Positions 50,406 through 59,617 of a stretch of 64,000 nucleotides of DNA are shown here, piece after piece. The stretch's first letter is position 1; every line of letters starts with the position of its first letter. Both the position numbers and the translations under genes were made by a program. The notes under the pieces are model-generated. The model saw only the letters and a list, made by a program, of their open reading frames with translations, was not told the origin of the DNA and made no database searches. Source of the DNA: Giardia muris (Eukaryota; Fornicata; Diplomonadida; Hexamitidae); assembly GCA_006247105.1 (NCBI GenBank), contig CM016925.1, positions 310,001 to 374,000 of the forward strand. The letters are read 5' to 3'.

Positions 50406-52466
50406 ATGCTCCTCAGTGATTTTGCGTCACGGCAAACCAAGCTGATCGCCGTGCTCGAGGGCGCCTCCGCCCAGATCAAAGAGCAAAAGGCATCCCTGGA
50501 TGCTTATTTTCAGGGCCAGGTCGATCTGCGGCGGGTCATGAAGAGCCTCTACGACGCAAAGGCCGTCGTTGTCATGTCTCTCGCCGAGAACGACAAGATC
50601 ATCGAGAGTCTGAACGAGATGATCGGGCAGGAGAATAACATCCTGAGCGACGGGTCCATGCAGGCCCGTTTCTTAGCGGCGGATTCACGTGTTCTGAAAG
50701 AAGGGCTATTGGCAAGTAACGATATCGCAGACTGCGCGATTCTGGATCTGAAGGCGCTCCTTATTGCTCACGAGCCGCGCCTCTTAGACGAGGCGCTTGA
50801 GCTCGACAAAGACGTTGCTCGTTATCTTCCTAAGCGCTCCGGCTCCGAGGAGCCCTCAGTCCATAGGGAGCTGGCTACTAATGTGCTTGATACCTCATCT
50901 ACAATGCGATCGCGTACTACAAGCCCGCATCCCTGCGACGATTCTTACTTACATCTGCATGTGGCCTCTCCTAACGCTCGCAGTTACCTTTCCCGCGGCA
51001 GCCCATCCCTCCAGGCGCAGGGACAAGCGCTGGTACATTCTCCTCGGGCCTCTAACGTAGTCGAGCATACCACTAGTGCTCTGGCCACTTCCACCTCGAG
51101 TACATATGAGGAGCGAGGAAACAAGCGCCCCAAGTCTGCCTTGACGCTGCGACAGACGGTACACACGAGGGCAGCATCATCTCGAAGGCCCTTGTCAGCT
51201 ATTGCAGAACGTACGCCTTCGACGGGGAAGCGAGGGTCTGTGAGTAAGCATGATAGGAAACATGCTTCCGGTGGTTCCAACAAATCCGCGTTGAGTATTA
51301 ACAGAGTTGGTTCCTCACGAGAAGGAGGATACAGACGCAAGGACCTAGGTATTTCTGCCTGGCAAAAAGAGCTTTCCTATCATGAGGGAGATGATCAGCA
51401 GCTTCGGGCTGCTCGTCCGGAGCGTTCTGATGCTTTGCATAATGAAGTACGTGCAGATCAGCCTGTCGAGTTAGTCTTTTCGACACGCCATCCACCGACC
51501 AGAAGATTAGGATGGAGAGGCCCAGAAGATATCCATACTCAGATTAGAGACGCGTTACAGACAGATCTGAGCTTACATGGGAAAGATCCTATTCCTCACC
51601 GGACCAATAGTGCCCTATCCTCTCAAAGACTTGGGACCTCGGCTATACGACCCGGAAAACGTGATCAGATGACTGAGCCATATAGCGGGCTTAATTATCG
51701 TCTTGCCAAACGACGGAAGTCTGGTGCCGGGACTCGACGAGGTCGATCTTGGAGTGCTACTGGGAATACACCCCAATATCATCGTGATGGACTTCCTCGT
51801 GGAACGAATCTTGATGCAATTCAGAGAACGGTTGCCGATCTCAAGCAGCAGGTTTCCTCTGCTAAACAAGATATTCGGAAGCTCCGTAGTAGGCTTATGC
51901 ATCAGGAGCAAGGAATGACCTCCTTCGGACATGCCATTGCAGGTGTGACGAGCGATCTTATTCGAGACAATAGGCGTGTGGCCTCGTTAGTCAAGGAGAA
52001 TGGGCTCGCAAACAAGAGGAGCGCGAACCTTCTCTCCGCAAAGATCGCGGCCGTCCAGGCAGAGGCACGAAGTCGAAGTCGGAGTCCGTCCACTAGAAAT
52101 CTCGTGACAGCTCTTGAAGGCTATCGCGTTAATCCCGGGCGTGATGTAAGTCGCCATGAAGACCGCCCGGTTGTGTACTTCAATCATGCCTTGAATACGG
52201 AAGGCACACTTCTTCGCCGAGACCCCTCAGTCCCCATCCCCGCGCTCACGTGTCCGGTCTGTCGGGTTGACCGCTGCTCTTGTAACATGAACCAAGCATT
52301 GCTGGACGCACAGGCACCGTTTGATCCCCCAACGACAACTGCTACTGGGAATAGTTCAACTCTTACTCCACCTCTACCGGGCGATCTTTTCGACCGGGCA
52401 TACCGACGGCGTATCGTCTCGACCGTCATCAGAGATATCACTAAGCGCGGAACGATGAGCCAGTAA
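50406..52466 (+). CDS. Coiled-coil and disordered hypothetical protein
   Basis: 686 aa from the ATG at 50406 after an A6 run; the frame is open earlier but without ATG. N-terminal helices about 1-135 ('KLIAVLEGASAQIKEQKASL', 'VVVMSLAENDKIIESLNEM'), then a long Ser/Arg/His-rich disordered middle (about 150-480), a second coiled coil (about 490-570: 'IQRTVADLKQQVSSAKQDIR'), and a C-terminal TCPVCRVDRCSC cluster that may bind one zinc. It is co-oriented with the next gene, which starts 1 bp after the stop. Cytoskeletal or basal-body function is a guess. No family recognised. Confidence 0.7.
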   Translation: MLLSDFASRQTKLIAVLEGASAQIKEQKASLDAYFQGQVDLRRVMKSLYDAKAVVVMSLAENDKIIESLNEMIGQENNILSDGSMQARFLAADSRVLKEGLLASNDIADCAILDLKALLIAHEPRLLDEALELDKDVARYLPKRSGSEEPSVHRELATNVLDTSSTMRSRTTSPHPCDDSYLHLHVASPNARSYLSRGSPSLQAQGQALVHSPRASNVVEHTTSALATSTSSTYEERGNKRPKSALTLRQTVHTRAASSRRPLSAIAERTPSTGKRGSVSKHDRKHASGGSNKSALSINRVGSSREGGYRRKDLGISAWQKELSYHEGDDQQLRAARPERSDALHNEVRADQPVELVFSTRHPPTRRLGWRGPEDIHTQIRDALQTDLSLHGKDPIPHRTNSALSSQRLGTSAIRPGKRDQMTEPYSGLNYRLAKRRKSGAGTRRGRSWSATGNTPQYHRDGLPRGTNLDAIQRTVADLKQQVSSAKQDIRKLRSRLMHQEQGMTSFGHAIAGVTSDLIRDNRRVASLVKENGLANKRSANLLSAKIAAVQAEARSRSRSPSTRNLVTALEGYRVNPGRDVSRHEDRPVVYFNHALNTEGTLLRRDPSVPIPALTCPVCRVDRCSCNMNQALLDAQAPFDPPTTTATGNSSTLTPPLPGDLFDRAYRRRIVSTVIRDITKRGTMSQ

Positions 52467-52467
52467 A
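52462..52467 (+). terminator. AGTAAA spanning stop codon and touching the next ATG
   Basis: AGTAAA contains the TAA stop (52464-52466), and the next ATG begins at 52468. Poly(A) signal, stop and initiator are thus compressed into nine bases. Confidence 0.55.
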
Positions 52468-54171
52468 ATGCAGGGCACTTCCGGCTTGATGGGGACGCTG
52501 GATGAGATAACGAAGCGGCAAGAAGACCTTCACTCATTTGTGGCACGTGTCACGTCGCGATTGACGATCTTGCGCGAGAAGCTCGAACAATGTTCAGGAC
52601 TTGAGAATACGGACTCGGATAACGTCAAAGGAACCTTGCAGCAGATAAGCACGTACATCGATAAGAACATTCTCGAGACGAACGACCTTGTTGGGTTTGT
52701 TCATACGTTAGAGGAGACGGCTCTTGAGACTATTCCATTGGAACATCAAGAAGCTATTAAAGATCGCCTTTCACATATCTCGTCGGAGTGCTACGTAATA
52801 ATTGAGGGCCTCTTGACCGCCAAGGAGATTGGTGAGGGCGTACGAGAGATGCTGAAGCAAGTTCTTTCAATTACACAGTCTAGTACTACAGACATCTCCC
52901 TTTCAATCAACGTCTCAGACATGTCTCAGACAGACTTCAAAAAGCTTGAGCAGCAGCCGGAGACGATGAGGAAAGTGCACTTCACAGAGAACTTATCCAT
53001 GGGGAGTTTGACCAGTATTACAGACTCATCTATTCCCAAACGCCAGGCGAACACTATACAGGCAAAGCTTCAGAAGTTTATTAATGCTCGGGTACCTCCT
53101 CAACCAACATCGAGGCCAGCCCCAACTCAAGTGAGTCCTCCACGGCCATCCGGTGACGGTAGTACTATTGAAGAGGATTACGACTTCAGTGCCGACGAAT
53201 TATGCCATCCCTCACGCCATACATCGCCTTTGGAACCTCAGAAGAGTCCTGAACAACCATCCATGCTTGGTTCATCGTTCCGGCCAGATGTGATCTCGAG
53301 TACCTTACAATTAGGTGATCAGAAGGAAAAGACCCCTGAAAGGAGTGCTTCAAGCCTTATGCGTGCCACTTGTAAGGTCATCAACACTCAGTATAACGAT
53401 TTACCCGCGACCCCAGCACGTGCAGGCTCTACTGGGGTGGCACGTAAGATTGTACTGATCGATCAACAACCAGCAAGCAGTGAGGTTCCTTCACCTCTTC
53501 TTCAGAACACTTCGACACCAGTCAAACGTTTGGCGGCTAAACAAGGTCAACGAGTACGTGAGCGTACTATCCCTACCGTTATGGCTGATCGAAGTCCTAA
53601 TCTACATGGTTCCACATCACCTTCTCCACAACAGGTTCTTGAAGCTCTTCATCTACGGAATGAGGAACAAAAGGGTGATATTAGACAACTACGCCAAGAG
53701 GTGGCACGGCTTCAAGCTCAATTGAACTCGGTGAAGGAGGATTATCAAAAACAGGAGAACGAGGTCGTTGAGACTCTTGAGCTCTATCAACGCGCTCAAA
53801 GTCAATACGATAGAGAGATAGCAGAATGCCACAAGGATCTTGACGAGCAAAAGGGACTTTGTTCAGCCCTTGAAGATGCAATCCGTGAACTTCAACAGGA
53901 AAACTCCGAACTCAAAGCCACTAGAGAACGACCTCGTATTAACGACGAGGTAGATGGAGAACCAGACTTTTACAGCGTCCCTTACGAGGTCTTCATCACT
54001 CTTTCGACAGAGTATGCCTCCGGAATATCTCTTGGCTCAATATCTACGGCTGAGTTCTATCTTCTTGCAGGTGCACAGGAGAAGGAACTCTCGACAGCGC
54101 GGCAACAGATCACAGAGCTAACCAGCAAGCTCGAAGCGTATAAGCACATGTTTGAGACCCTCACGAAGTAG
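52468..54171 (+). CDS. Coiled-coil protein, unknown
   Basis: 567 aa. N-terminal helices (about 5-140), a disordered Pro/Ser-rich middle (about 190-390), and a long heptad coiled coil from about 395 to 490 ('LHLRNEEQKGDIRQLRQEVA', then 'RLQAQLNSVKEDYQKQENEV'). A final helical segment (530-567) is also coiled. It follows the previous gene with a 1-bp gap, so the pair may be functionally linked. Centrosomal or disc-type structural role possible; no family recognised. Confidence 0.7.
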   Translation: MQGTSGLMGTLDEITKRQEDLHSFVARVTSRLTILREKLEQCSGLENTDSDNVKGTLQQISTYIDKNILETNDLVGFVHTLEETALETIPLEHQEAIKDRLSHISSECYVIIEGLLTAKEIGEGVREMLKQVLSITQSSTTDISLSINVSDMSQTDFKKLEQQPETMRKVHFTENLSMGSLTSITDSSIPKRQANTIQAKLQKFINARVPPQPTSRPAPTQVSPPRPSGDGSTIEEDYDFSADELCHPSRHTSPLEPQKSPEQPSMLGSSFRPDVISSTLQLGDQKEKTPERSASSLMRATCKVINTQYNDLPATPARAGSTGVARKIVLIDQQPASSEVPSPLLQNTSTPVKRLAAKQGQRVRERTIPTVMADRSPNLHGSTSPSPQQVLEALHLRNEEQKGDIRQLRQEVARLQAQLNSVKEDYQKQENEVVETLELYQRAQSQYDREIAECHKDLDEQKGLCSALEDAIRELQQENSELKATRERPRINDEVDGEPDFYSVPYEVFITLSTEYASGISLGSISTAEFYLLAGAQEKELSTARQQITELTSKLEAYKHMFETLTK

Positions 54172-54173
54172 GT

Positions 54174-56060
54174 TCAGATTCTGACGTTCATCGCGTCTCC
54201 CGTGATGAGGAGGACCGTTATGATGTGCACGAGGGCCCAGAGGCGCCTGGCAAGGGTGCCTCGACCTTGATATACGAAGGCCGTCTGGCAAAGGAACGTC
54301 AGGATGACTCCGATGTAATACTTGCCGTTGTTACTTGAGACACACGTTCGGATGAACGTCGAATGGAAACGACGATTAGGGATGCAGGTCTTACAGTACG
54401 CGCAATGCTCGCCCTTCTCGCACTTCGAGAAACAGATCGTACAGGCCGTCGATAGGTCAGTGTACCCACTCAGAATACACCTCTCATCGGGAGAAAACTC
54501 CGTCTTGAACTCGGAAAGACGTTGAATGATACTGTGTCGAGTCCCCAACGAGCTTCGACTATGGGATCGATACCAAAGAAATGCCGATAATCCCGTCGTA
54601 ATGAGAGCGCGGATGATTTGTAACGTCAATCCTGACAGTAACTCCAGGAGAAGGAAACTTGCGCTAGATAGGATGAACATCCCGAGCACAAGATTCTGGA
54701 CTACAATACTACTGATAATGCCACGAATGGAGGTAGCACGCCGAATGATTTCATACACTGGAAAGGACTTGAACTCCGAGGTGTTGGGGCCCGCCGTCTG
54801 TAGGAGCCTGTTGAGCTTCCTCCGGCTTGAGATGGGTAATGTGATGCAATACAGATAAAGGTTCAAGGTCTGTGCACCAAAGGAGAGGAGATCAAGGGGG
54901 CAAATCCCCGTGGGGAACTCGGGGATGTCACGGGTATATTCGACTAGGTCCTCCGGTAGCAAATACTGAAGACAGCAATGGATGACAATAAGATCGTTAT
55001 AGTTGCAAGCGAGGGTGAAGGCCGTGAGCCCAAAGCGTCCGAATCGATGCTTCAGATGGTTCCGCACGCCATCCGGCCCATCACGTTCTGCAATAATCTT
55101 AAGGATGATGTTGATGCAAGCCTGGTTCTGGGAGGAAAGGGCACATTCGACCACGGAGATCCGCCGGTCTCTCGTCTCCGAGTCGAGCAAATTGATATCC
55201 AGACTTAACAGGTAAAGGAGCGAGTCGATAGAGGCGTTAAAGGCAGCAGTATGGATCGGTAAAAGACCATTCTCGTTATAGGCATAGATGATTTTTGTCC
55301 CCATGAGCTGCACTATCTCGTTGAGACTCGGTAAGCACGTGGCTGCGACCGTGTGTAAGTTGTATTTGACGACGAGGTCATCAAACGACGTCCCTGGACG
55401 AAGAGAAGAATGACGGCGATAAAGCTTGTGGAAGACGCAGAGGGACCCATACTGTAACGCCATTTGCATAAGGCGTTCGTAATCAACAAAGTTCATCATA
55501 CCTAGGAACTCGTAAGTGTTAATGACATCCGTCGTTGGACAGTCTCCAAAACCAGCCTCGAGAGCCGCACTTCGGCAGTCTACGAGTCGACGAGCACATT
55601 CAGAATGACGATCGCAAACAATAGATAACTCAATAGGCAGAAGTTGAAGCGCATTCGTCGAACGCATCTCCAAGAGTAAACGGGCCGCATCGGGGCGGAC
55701 CCGAGCGAAGTCGATCATCTTGAAGGTGTTGATGTAACCTAGGACGGTTAGGTGCATCAAGTTGTATCCACGAACCGAGAAGGAAGCAATGGCATCTATC
55801 GGAATCGTGTCCATGCGGGTGATTCCGTTCTCATTGATGCGCAAGATACTGGCGTGGGGCTCGTCAGGGGTTTGTGTCTCAAGTTGACGCGACTGAACGA
55901 CAAAGGTCTGAAGACTCGAATTAACACTCTCAAAGACGTGCTTGTAGAACGCCAACTCGTCGTCGGAGCGCAGGGAGACGATGCGCATGAGCGCGGCATT
56001 CTCCGTGCTGCTCAGGAAGGCGAGCATCGGGATGGTCGGATCTTCCCCTCTGGAGTGCAT
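54174..56060 (-). CDS. Ankyrin-DHHC palmitoyltransferase-like protein with DHHC changed to RFHS
   Basis: 628 aa. Ankyrin-like repeats occupy about 75-400 ('NGLLPIHTAAFNASIDSLLY', 'GLTAFTLACNYNDLIVIHC'). Two hydrophobic stretches (about 450-500) come before a Cys-rich domain, and one or two follow it. The Cys-rich domain is CTICFSKCEKGEHCAYCKTC (540-559), then four residues, then RFHS (564-567), then TFIRTCVSSNN. Spacing is exact for the DHHC motif, but Asp, the first His and the catalytic Cys are replaced; the zinc ligands are mostly kept. Akr1/HIP14-type architecture, expected at the Golgi or endosome. Autoacylation is not expected, so this is a pseudo-palmitoyltransferase, perhaps a binding protein for acylation substrates. 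Confidence 0.85.
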   Translation of the reverse strand: MHSRGEDPTIPMLAFLSSTENAALMRIVSLRSDDELAFYKHVFESVNSSLQTFVVQSRQLETQTPDEPHASILRINENGITRMDTIPIDAIASFSVRGYNLMHLTVLGYINTFKMIDFARVRPDAARLLLEMRSTNALQLLPIELSIVCDRHSECARRLVDCRSAALEAGFGDCPTTDVINTYEFLGMMNFVDYERLMQMALQYGSLCVFHKLYRRHSSLRPGTSFDDLVVKYNLHTVAATCLPSLNEIVQLMGTKIIYAYNENGLLPIHTAAFNASIDSLLYLLSLDINLLDSETRDRRISVVECALSSQNQACINIILKIIAERDGPDGVRNHLKHRFGRFGLTAFTLACNYNDLIVIHCCLQYLLPEDLVEYTRDIPEFPTGICPLDLLSFGAQTLNLYLYCITLPISSRRKLNRLLQTAGPNTSEFKSFPVYEIIRRATSIRGIISSIVVQNLVLGMFILSSASFLLLELLSGLTLQIIRALITTGLSAFLWYRSHSRSSLGTRHSIIQRLSEFKTEFSPDERCILSGYTDLSTACTICFSKCEKGEHCAYCKTCIPNRRFHSTFIRTCVSSNNGKYYIGVILTFLCQTAFVYQGRGTLARRLWALVHIITVLLITGDAMNVRI

Positions 56061-56161
56061 TTATTTGGAGACTCTAATTGAGTGTCATCTCTTCACCAGC
56101 CCATTCCTTACCCAGTAGATAGCAAGTCGCAGAAGCTGTGGCTGAACAGAAAGAAAAATTC

Positions 56162-57406
56162 ATGGGTGTGACGCACTCGTTCATAACGGAGTGGGATAAC
56201 GCTCCCAAGTCCATCATGCAGTTCGAGAGGAACGTCACCCCGGAGAGTGCGCGCGAAACGTTCAAGCGGATGGCCAACCACGAGATCCCGAACCCCGACG
56301 ACTACTCTTGGGTCTGCCGCAAGGCCGCTGCTCATTACAACACCTTGCCAAACCATGTTGACATTGACGTCGATCCTGGTGACCGTGTGATATTCGTTGG
56401 GGACTTACATGGCTGCTTCGAGTCACTTATTCGTCTTTTCCTTGGAGACCCCTCGAAAGGGATTCAGCCCACTGGGTTCCCGGGCGACATCGTCGGCGGC
56501 CGTAGGAACGTTTATCTCTTCAACGGAGACTTCATCGATCGCGGAGGGTCTGGCTATCAGATTGTCTTCGCCCTTGCTCTGTTCTCGGTCTCAAATGGGG
56601 ACTGTTGTCTTATGAACCGAGGGAACCACGAGTCAGACATGTTCGGGCTCTCGACGCAGTCCGGGATCGGGAACAAGTACATGCTCGAGGTGGCAGGGAA
56701 GTTCCCAGCCCTTGATTTCACTCATTATCGACCCGCGACCTGTGACTTCTTCTACTCGTTGCCAATTGCGCACACCTTCGACGGGAATATATTCGTGGTT
56801 CATGGAGGCGTTCCTATGGGGAATGACTTGTCTGGCGTTCCACGTGCAGCTCCCACCTATTTTAGCCCTGGCACTCCACAGAACATCCCACGCAACTTGA
56901 AACCATATGTCCTGTCAAACCTTGACACTCTCGTCCCGACACGTCAACAGACTACAAACTTCGAGGACAATCCTCGTCGACAGAGCGAGCTTTGGCACTC
57001 CTTTGTCTGGTCCTATGACCGTATGCCGTATAGCGCGGACTTCATGGAGGCGAACAAGATCAAGACGATGGTTCATTCTCATACGGCAACTCCTTATCAC
57101 CAGATCACGACCTTCCTTCCGATGGATAAGCCGGGGGAGAAATACGCCGTCCATTCCGTCGTCAAGAGCGACGAGATGTTCCAGCGCGTGAAGGCCTTCT
57201 TCGACACGCATCAGCTGGCAGACTCTACGAAGCTCTGTATCCTCGAGATCTTCTCGTCTCCCACCAATAACGGAAGCGTCTATGCGGCGGTCATCAACGC
57301 GAAGGCGGGGCCTAAGGGGAAGAAGCTTGAGTTCGATCCTTTCAAGTGGGATTACGTTTATCTTGGTGCTGCCGCTGATTATACCTTTGTCCAAACCGGC
57401 CAGTAA
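56162..57406 (+). CDS. PPP-family serine/threonine protein phosphatase
   Basis: 414 aa from the ATG at 56162 (after 'aaagaaaaattc'); the frame upstream starts only at a GTG. Metal-binding motifs are complete: GDLHG (80-84), GDFIDRG (122-128), RGNHES (153-158), a later VHGG, and the His of 'MVHSHTATPYHQ'. Between them is the PPP pattern 'NVYLFNGDFIDRGGSGYQIV'. An N-terminal helical extension of about 60 residues precedes the catalytic domain, somewhat like PPEF/PP5-type enzymes. It has no TPR or EF-hand that I can see. Soluble and probably active. AGTAAA overlaps its stop (57402-57407). Confidence 0.88.
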   Translation: MGVTHSFITEWDNAPKSIMQFERNVTPESARETFKRMANHEIPNPDDYSWVCRKAAAHYNTLPNHVDIDVDPGDRVIFVGDLHGCFESLIRLFLGDPSKGIQPTGFPGDIVGGRRNVYLFNGDFIDRGGSGYQIVFALALFSVSNGDCCLMNRGNHESDMFGLSTQSGIGNKYMLEVAGKFPALDFTHYRPATCDFFYSLPIAHTFDGNIFVVHGGVPMGNDLSGVPRAAPTYFSPGTPQNIPRNLKPYVLSNLDTLVPTRQQTTNFEDNPRRQSELWHSFVWSYDRMPYSADFMEANKIKTMVHSHTATPYHQITTFLPMDKPGEKYAVHSVVKSDEMFQRVKAFFDTHQLADSTKLCILEIFSSPTNNGSVYAAVINAKAGPKGKKLEFDPFKWDYVYLGAAADYTFVQTGQ

Positions 57407-57407
57407 A
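57402..57407 (+). terminator. AGTAAA polyadenylation-type signal of phosphatase
   Basis: AGTAAA includes the TAA stop codon of the phosphatase gene and is followed by C, matching AGTRAAY. The converging gene's stop is only about 16 bp further. Confidence 0.55.
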
Positions 57408-57422
57408 CACCGTTACCATGGC

Positions 57423-57788
57423 TTAGATCTGAAGGAGGGCAGCGGCATCCGCGACCTCCAGGGCGATTGTATGTGGGATGGCCTTAAATACTGGAATTTC
57501 AGAAGGATGTTCAGTCCTAGCAACTTGAGCACCATAACGTAACTTATAATAGAGGTAACGGATGACGAGACGCATGGCCTGTGGGGAGATATCCAAGCTA
57601 AGAGGCTTAGGACCACAATGCATCTTAAGAAAAGGACTTTGTAATATAGCCCGTTTGCAAATCGTATAGGCGTTCCCAGCCCGGTCGTGTAGCTCGATGT
57701 ATTGCTCCTCGAAGGGATTTATGCTAAAGGGATACGTGTTTTCGAACCGTTCGACTAACCTATCCTCAATCAGCTTATTTGGGTGCAT
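57423..57788 (-). CDS. ELOC: Elongin C-like (Skp1/BTB fold)
   Basis: 121 aa. 'QYIELHDRAGNAYTICKRAI' then 'LQSPFLKM' matches the opening strands of elongin C; 'DISPQAMRLVIRYLYYKLRY' followed by 'SEIPVFKAIPHTIALEVADA' matches its C-terminal signature (YFxYKxRY ... IPxFxIxPxxALELLMAA). Elongin C is the adaptor in cullin-2/5 ubiquitin ligases, and with elongin A stimulates RNA polymerase II. About the usual size (112). The N-terminal 25 residues are an extension. Confidence 0.88.
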   Translation of the reverse strand: MHPNKLIEDRLVERFENTYPFSINPFEEQYIELHDRAGNAYTICKRAILQSPFLKMHCGPKPLSLDISPQAMRLVIRYLYYKLRYGAQVARTEHPSEIPVFKAIPHTIALEVADAAALLQI

Positions 57789-57820
57789 GCTGAATTAATA
57801 TTTCATTGCCACCTTTGAAT
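57789..57820. promoter_or_regulatory. Divergent A/T-rich start spacer
   Basis: A 32-bp spacer (containing gaattaatatttcat and ctttgaat) between the divergent ATGs at 57788 (minus) and 57821 (plus). Typical Giardia A/T-rich initiators on both sides. Confidence 0.5.
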
Positions 57821-59617
57821 ATGTTCTCATCTTCATTCCCATGTCCGTTCTGCACGTCATCTCCACCCCAGTCGTTTTCCTCCCTTCCTACCCATCTCCT
57901 CCTTGCCCATAACGTCTGTAGTCTATGTACTCCAATGCGTTCTTTTGTCCGTCCTTACCTCCAAAATTCCGTCCCACAAAGTAGTAGCTCTTTTCGTAAG
58001 GCTGCTTTATCCCTTTATATGGCGGCTCAAAGGGAACCTTCTAACATGACTCTTCTCAATTCCACACCAATGCAATACATCGATATTGCACTCGATAACT
58101 TACTATCATCACAACTTTCTAGGAGACGTGCAAATGAAAGCTGGAAGCCCTTCACTCCTCTTTTACGTCTGGATGGTCCCTGGCAAGAGCATCTGGCCGT
58201 CTTCCATAGCAACGTCTTCATGCGAATCATTAAAGGAGATCAGTTCTGGTTGTGCCCCGGCTGTGGAAACTTTGTCCAAGACTTCAAACATTTGGAACGG
58301 GATTGCTCTTTGCACCTTCTCCCCAGCTATCTGCCAGCCTTAGGGTATGAGCTCTTAATGTCTGGAAAGACCGAAATTGGAATGATCTTATATCAAAGCG
58401 TACAGAAGCTTTCGGCTGACATCTCAATCAAAGATAGGAAGCAATGTTATCGAGGTCTTGGATTATTAACCGACTTGGAAGGGGATATACTTCTTACGAA
58501 AGAATTACTTCTGAACGCGGATGTTATGGAAACATTGTCTCAGAAGGTACATAGGTACGTCTTTCAGGGGGTTGACACGGTCCTTGACCAATCTACAAGC
58601 CTGAGGACCTATCTGACCACACACCTTGTCGGCCCCATCTTAAATGTTACACATTTGGATGTAACATACACCTTCGCTTTGCTGGCCGTCCTCCCTTTGG
58701 AAGATAGAACGCTTCACCCGGATATGGACACGCGTAGGATTGACTTCTTCGTCCCATTGGGAATTACTACCTCAGATGGTGCTATCATTAACGCACAACT
58801 ATCCGAATTCAAGGGGTTACTTAAGGAGGCAGTTGAGGCGTTGCTTCATCAGACATTTAAGACCTATACCTTCGTCGATACTGATGATGGATCATTGAAA
58901 TACCACATCCCTTTTATGCTTTTCCGAAACTCTGATGAAGGCGTACATATTGAATTGAACCTCACTATTGACGTCCCACAAACGCCATACGACCAGAACC
59001 CCACTGGCATCAAGCTTCGTGCGCTTTGGCCTAACGTTTCCTTCTCCTTTTCAGGGAATGTTATGATCTTAGCAGCTGAATATTTCTGTAGGTATATAAA
59101 GTACCTCATCCGTGGGAATGCGCTTAGTATTAGAGACGATAAAGGAATGACCGAATTATGGGCACATAGGAGGCTTCTTAAAGACAGGATAGCCACTAGT
59201 ATCCCGACGCACCAGGACCTTATCGCCTGGCTCGTCGAGATACTACACTTGGTTCGTAAGATGCACGCCATCTGCATAACCGTTTATGAGAACCCGGACC
59301 TGAAGGGACAGACGAAGAAGGAAAGGATCAACGCGTGCAAGGAGTTATTGAATACTTCAGAGTTTGCCACTTATAATGACACAGAAGATGGCACTTCTAT
59401 CTCCCTTCGCGTAGCAAACGCCCCCCAAGACGAGCACTACCTACTTATAGGCCAGATTGACGAGATCTTGTGCTGTATCGAGCATGGTCTTTACCCTCTG
59501 GCCTTCTATGATGCCGCCCTCGTCCTCGCAGACCTGCAGCACCTGTTGTCAGAATACCACGTTCCAGACTATAAGCATGCGGACCCCTTAATGGAAGTGG
59601 AAGCATCTTCGAAATGA
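57821..59617 (+). CDS. Hypothetical protein with Cys-rich N-terminal fingers
   Basis: 598 aa from the ATG at 57821. An N-terminal CPFC...H...H-like pattern (FPCPFCTSSPP, LLLAHNVCSLC) could be a C2H2-type or atypical zinc finger, and a second CPGC...C...H set lies near 144-165 ('FWLCPGCGNFVQDFKHLERD'). The rest is mixed alpha/beta with no membrane segment. The last codon overlaps the next gene's ATG (ATGA). No family recognised; nucleic-acid binding would be a guess. Confidence 0.65.
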   Translation: MFSSSFPCPFCTSSPPQSFSSLPTHLLLAHNVCSLCTPMRSFVRPYLQNSVPQSSSSFRKAALSLYMAAQREPSNMTLLNSTPMQYIDIALDNLLSSQLSRRRANESWKPFTPLLRLDGPWQEHLAVFHSNVFMRIIKGDQFWLCPGCGNFVQDFKHLERDCSLHLLPSYLPALGYELLMSGKTEIGMILYQSVQKLSADISIKDRKQCYRGLGLLTDLEGDILLTKELLLNADVMETLSQKVHRYVFQGVDTVLDQSTSLRTYLTTHLVGPILNVTHLDVTYTFALLAVLPLEDRTLHPDMDTRRIDFFVPLGITTSDGAIINAQLSEFKGLLKEAVEALLHQTFKTYTFVDTDDGSLKYHIPFMLFRNSDEGVHIELNLTIDVPQTPYDQNPTGIKLRALWPNVSFSFSGNVMILAAEYFCRYIKYLIRGNALSIRDDKGMTELWAHRRLLKDRIATSIPTHQDLIAWLVEILHLVRKMHAICITVYENPDLKGQTKKERINACKELLNTSEFATYNDTEDGTSISLRVANAPQDEHYLLIGQIDEILCCIEHGLYPLAFYDAALVLADLQHLLSEYHVPDYKHADPLMEVEASSK

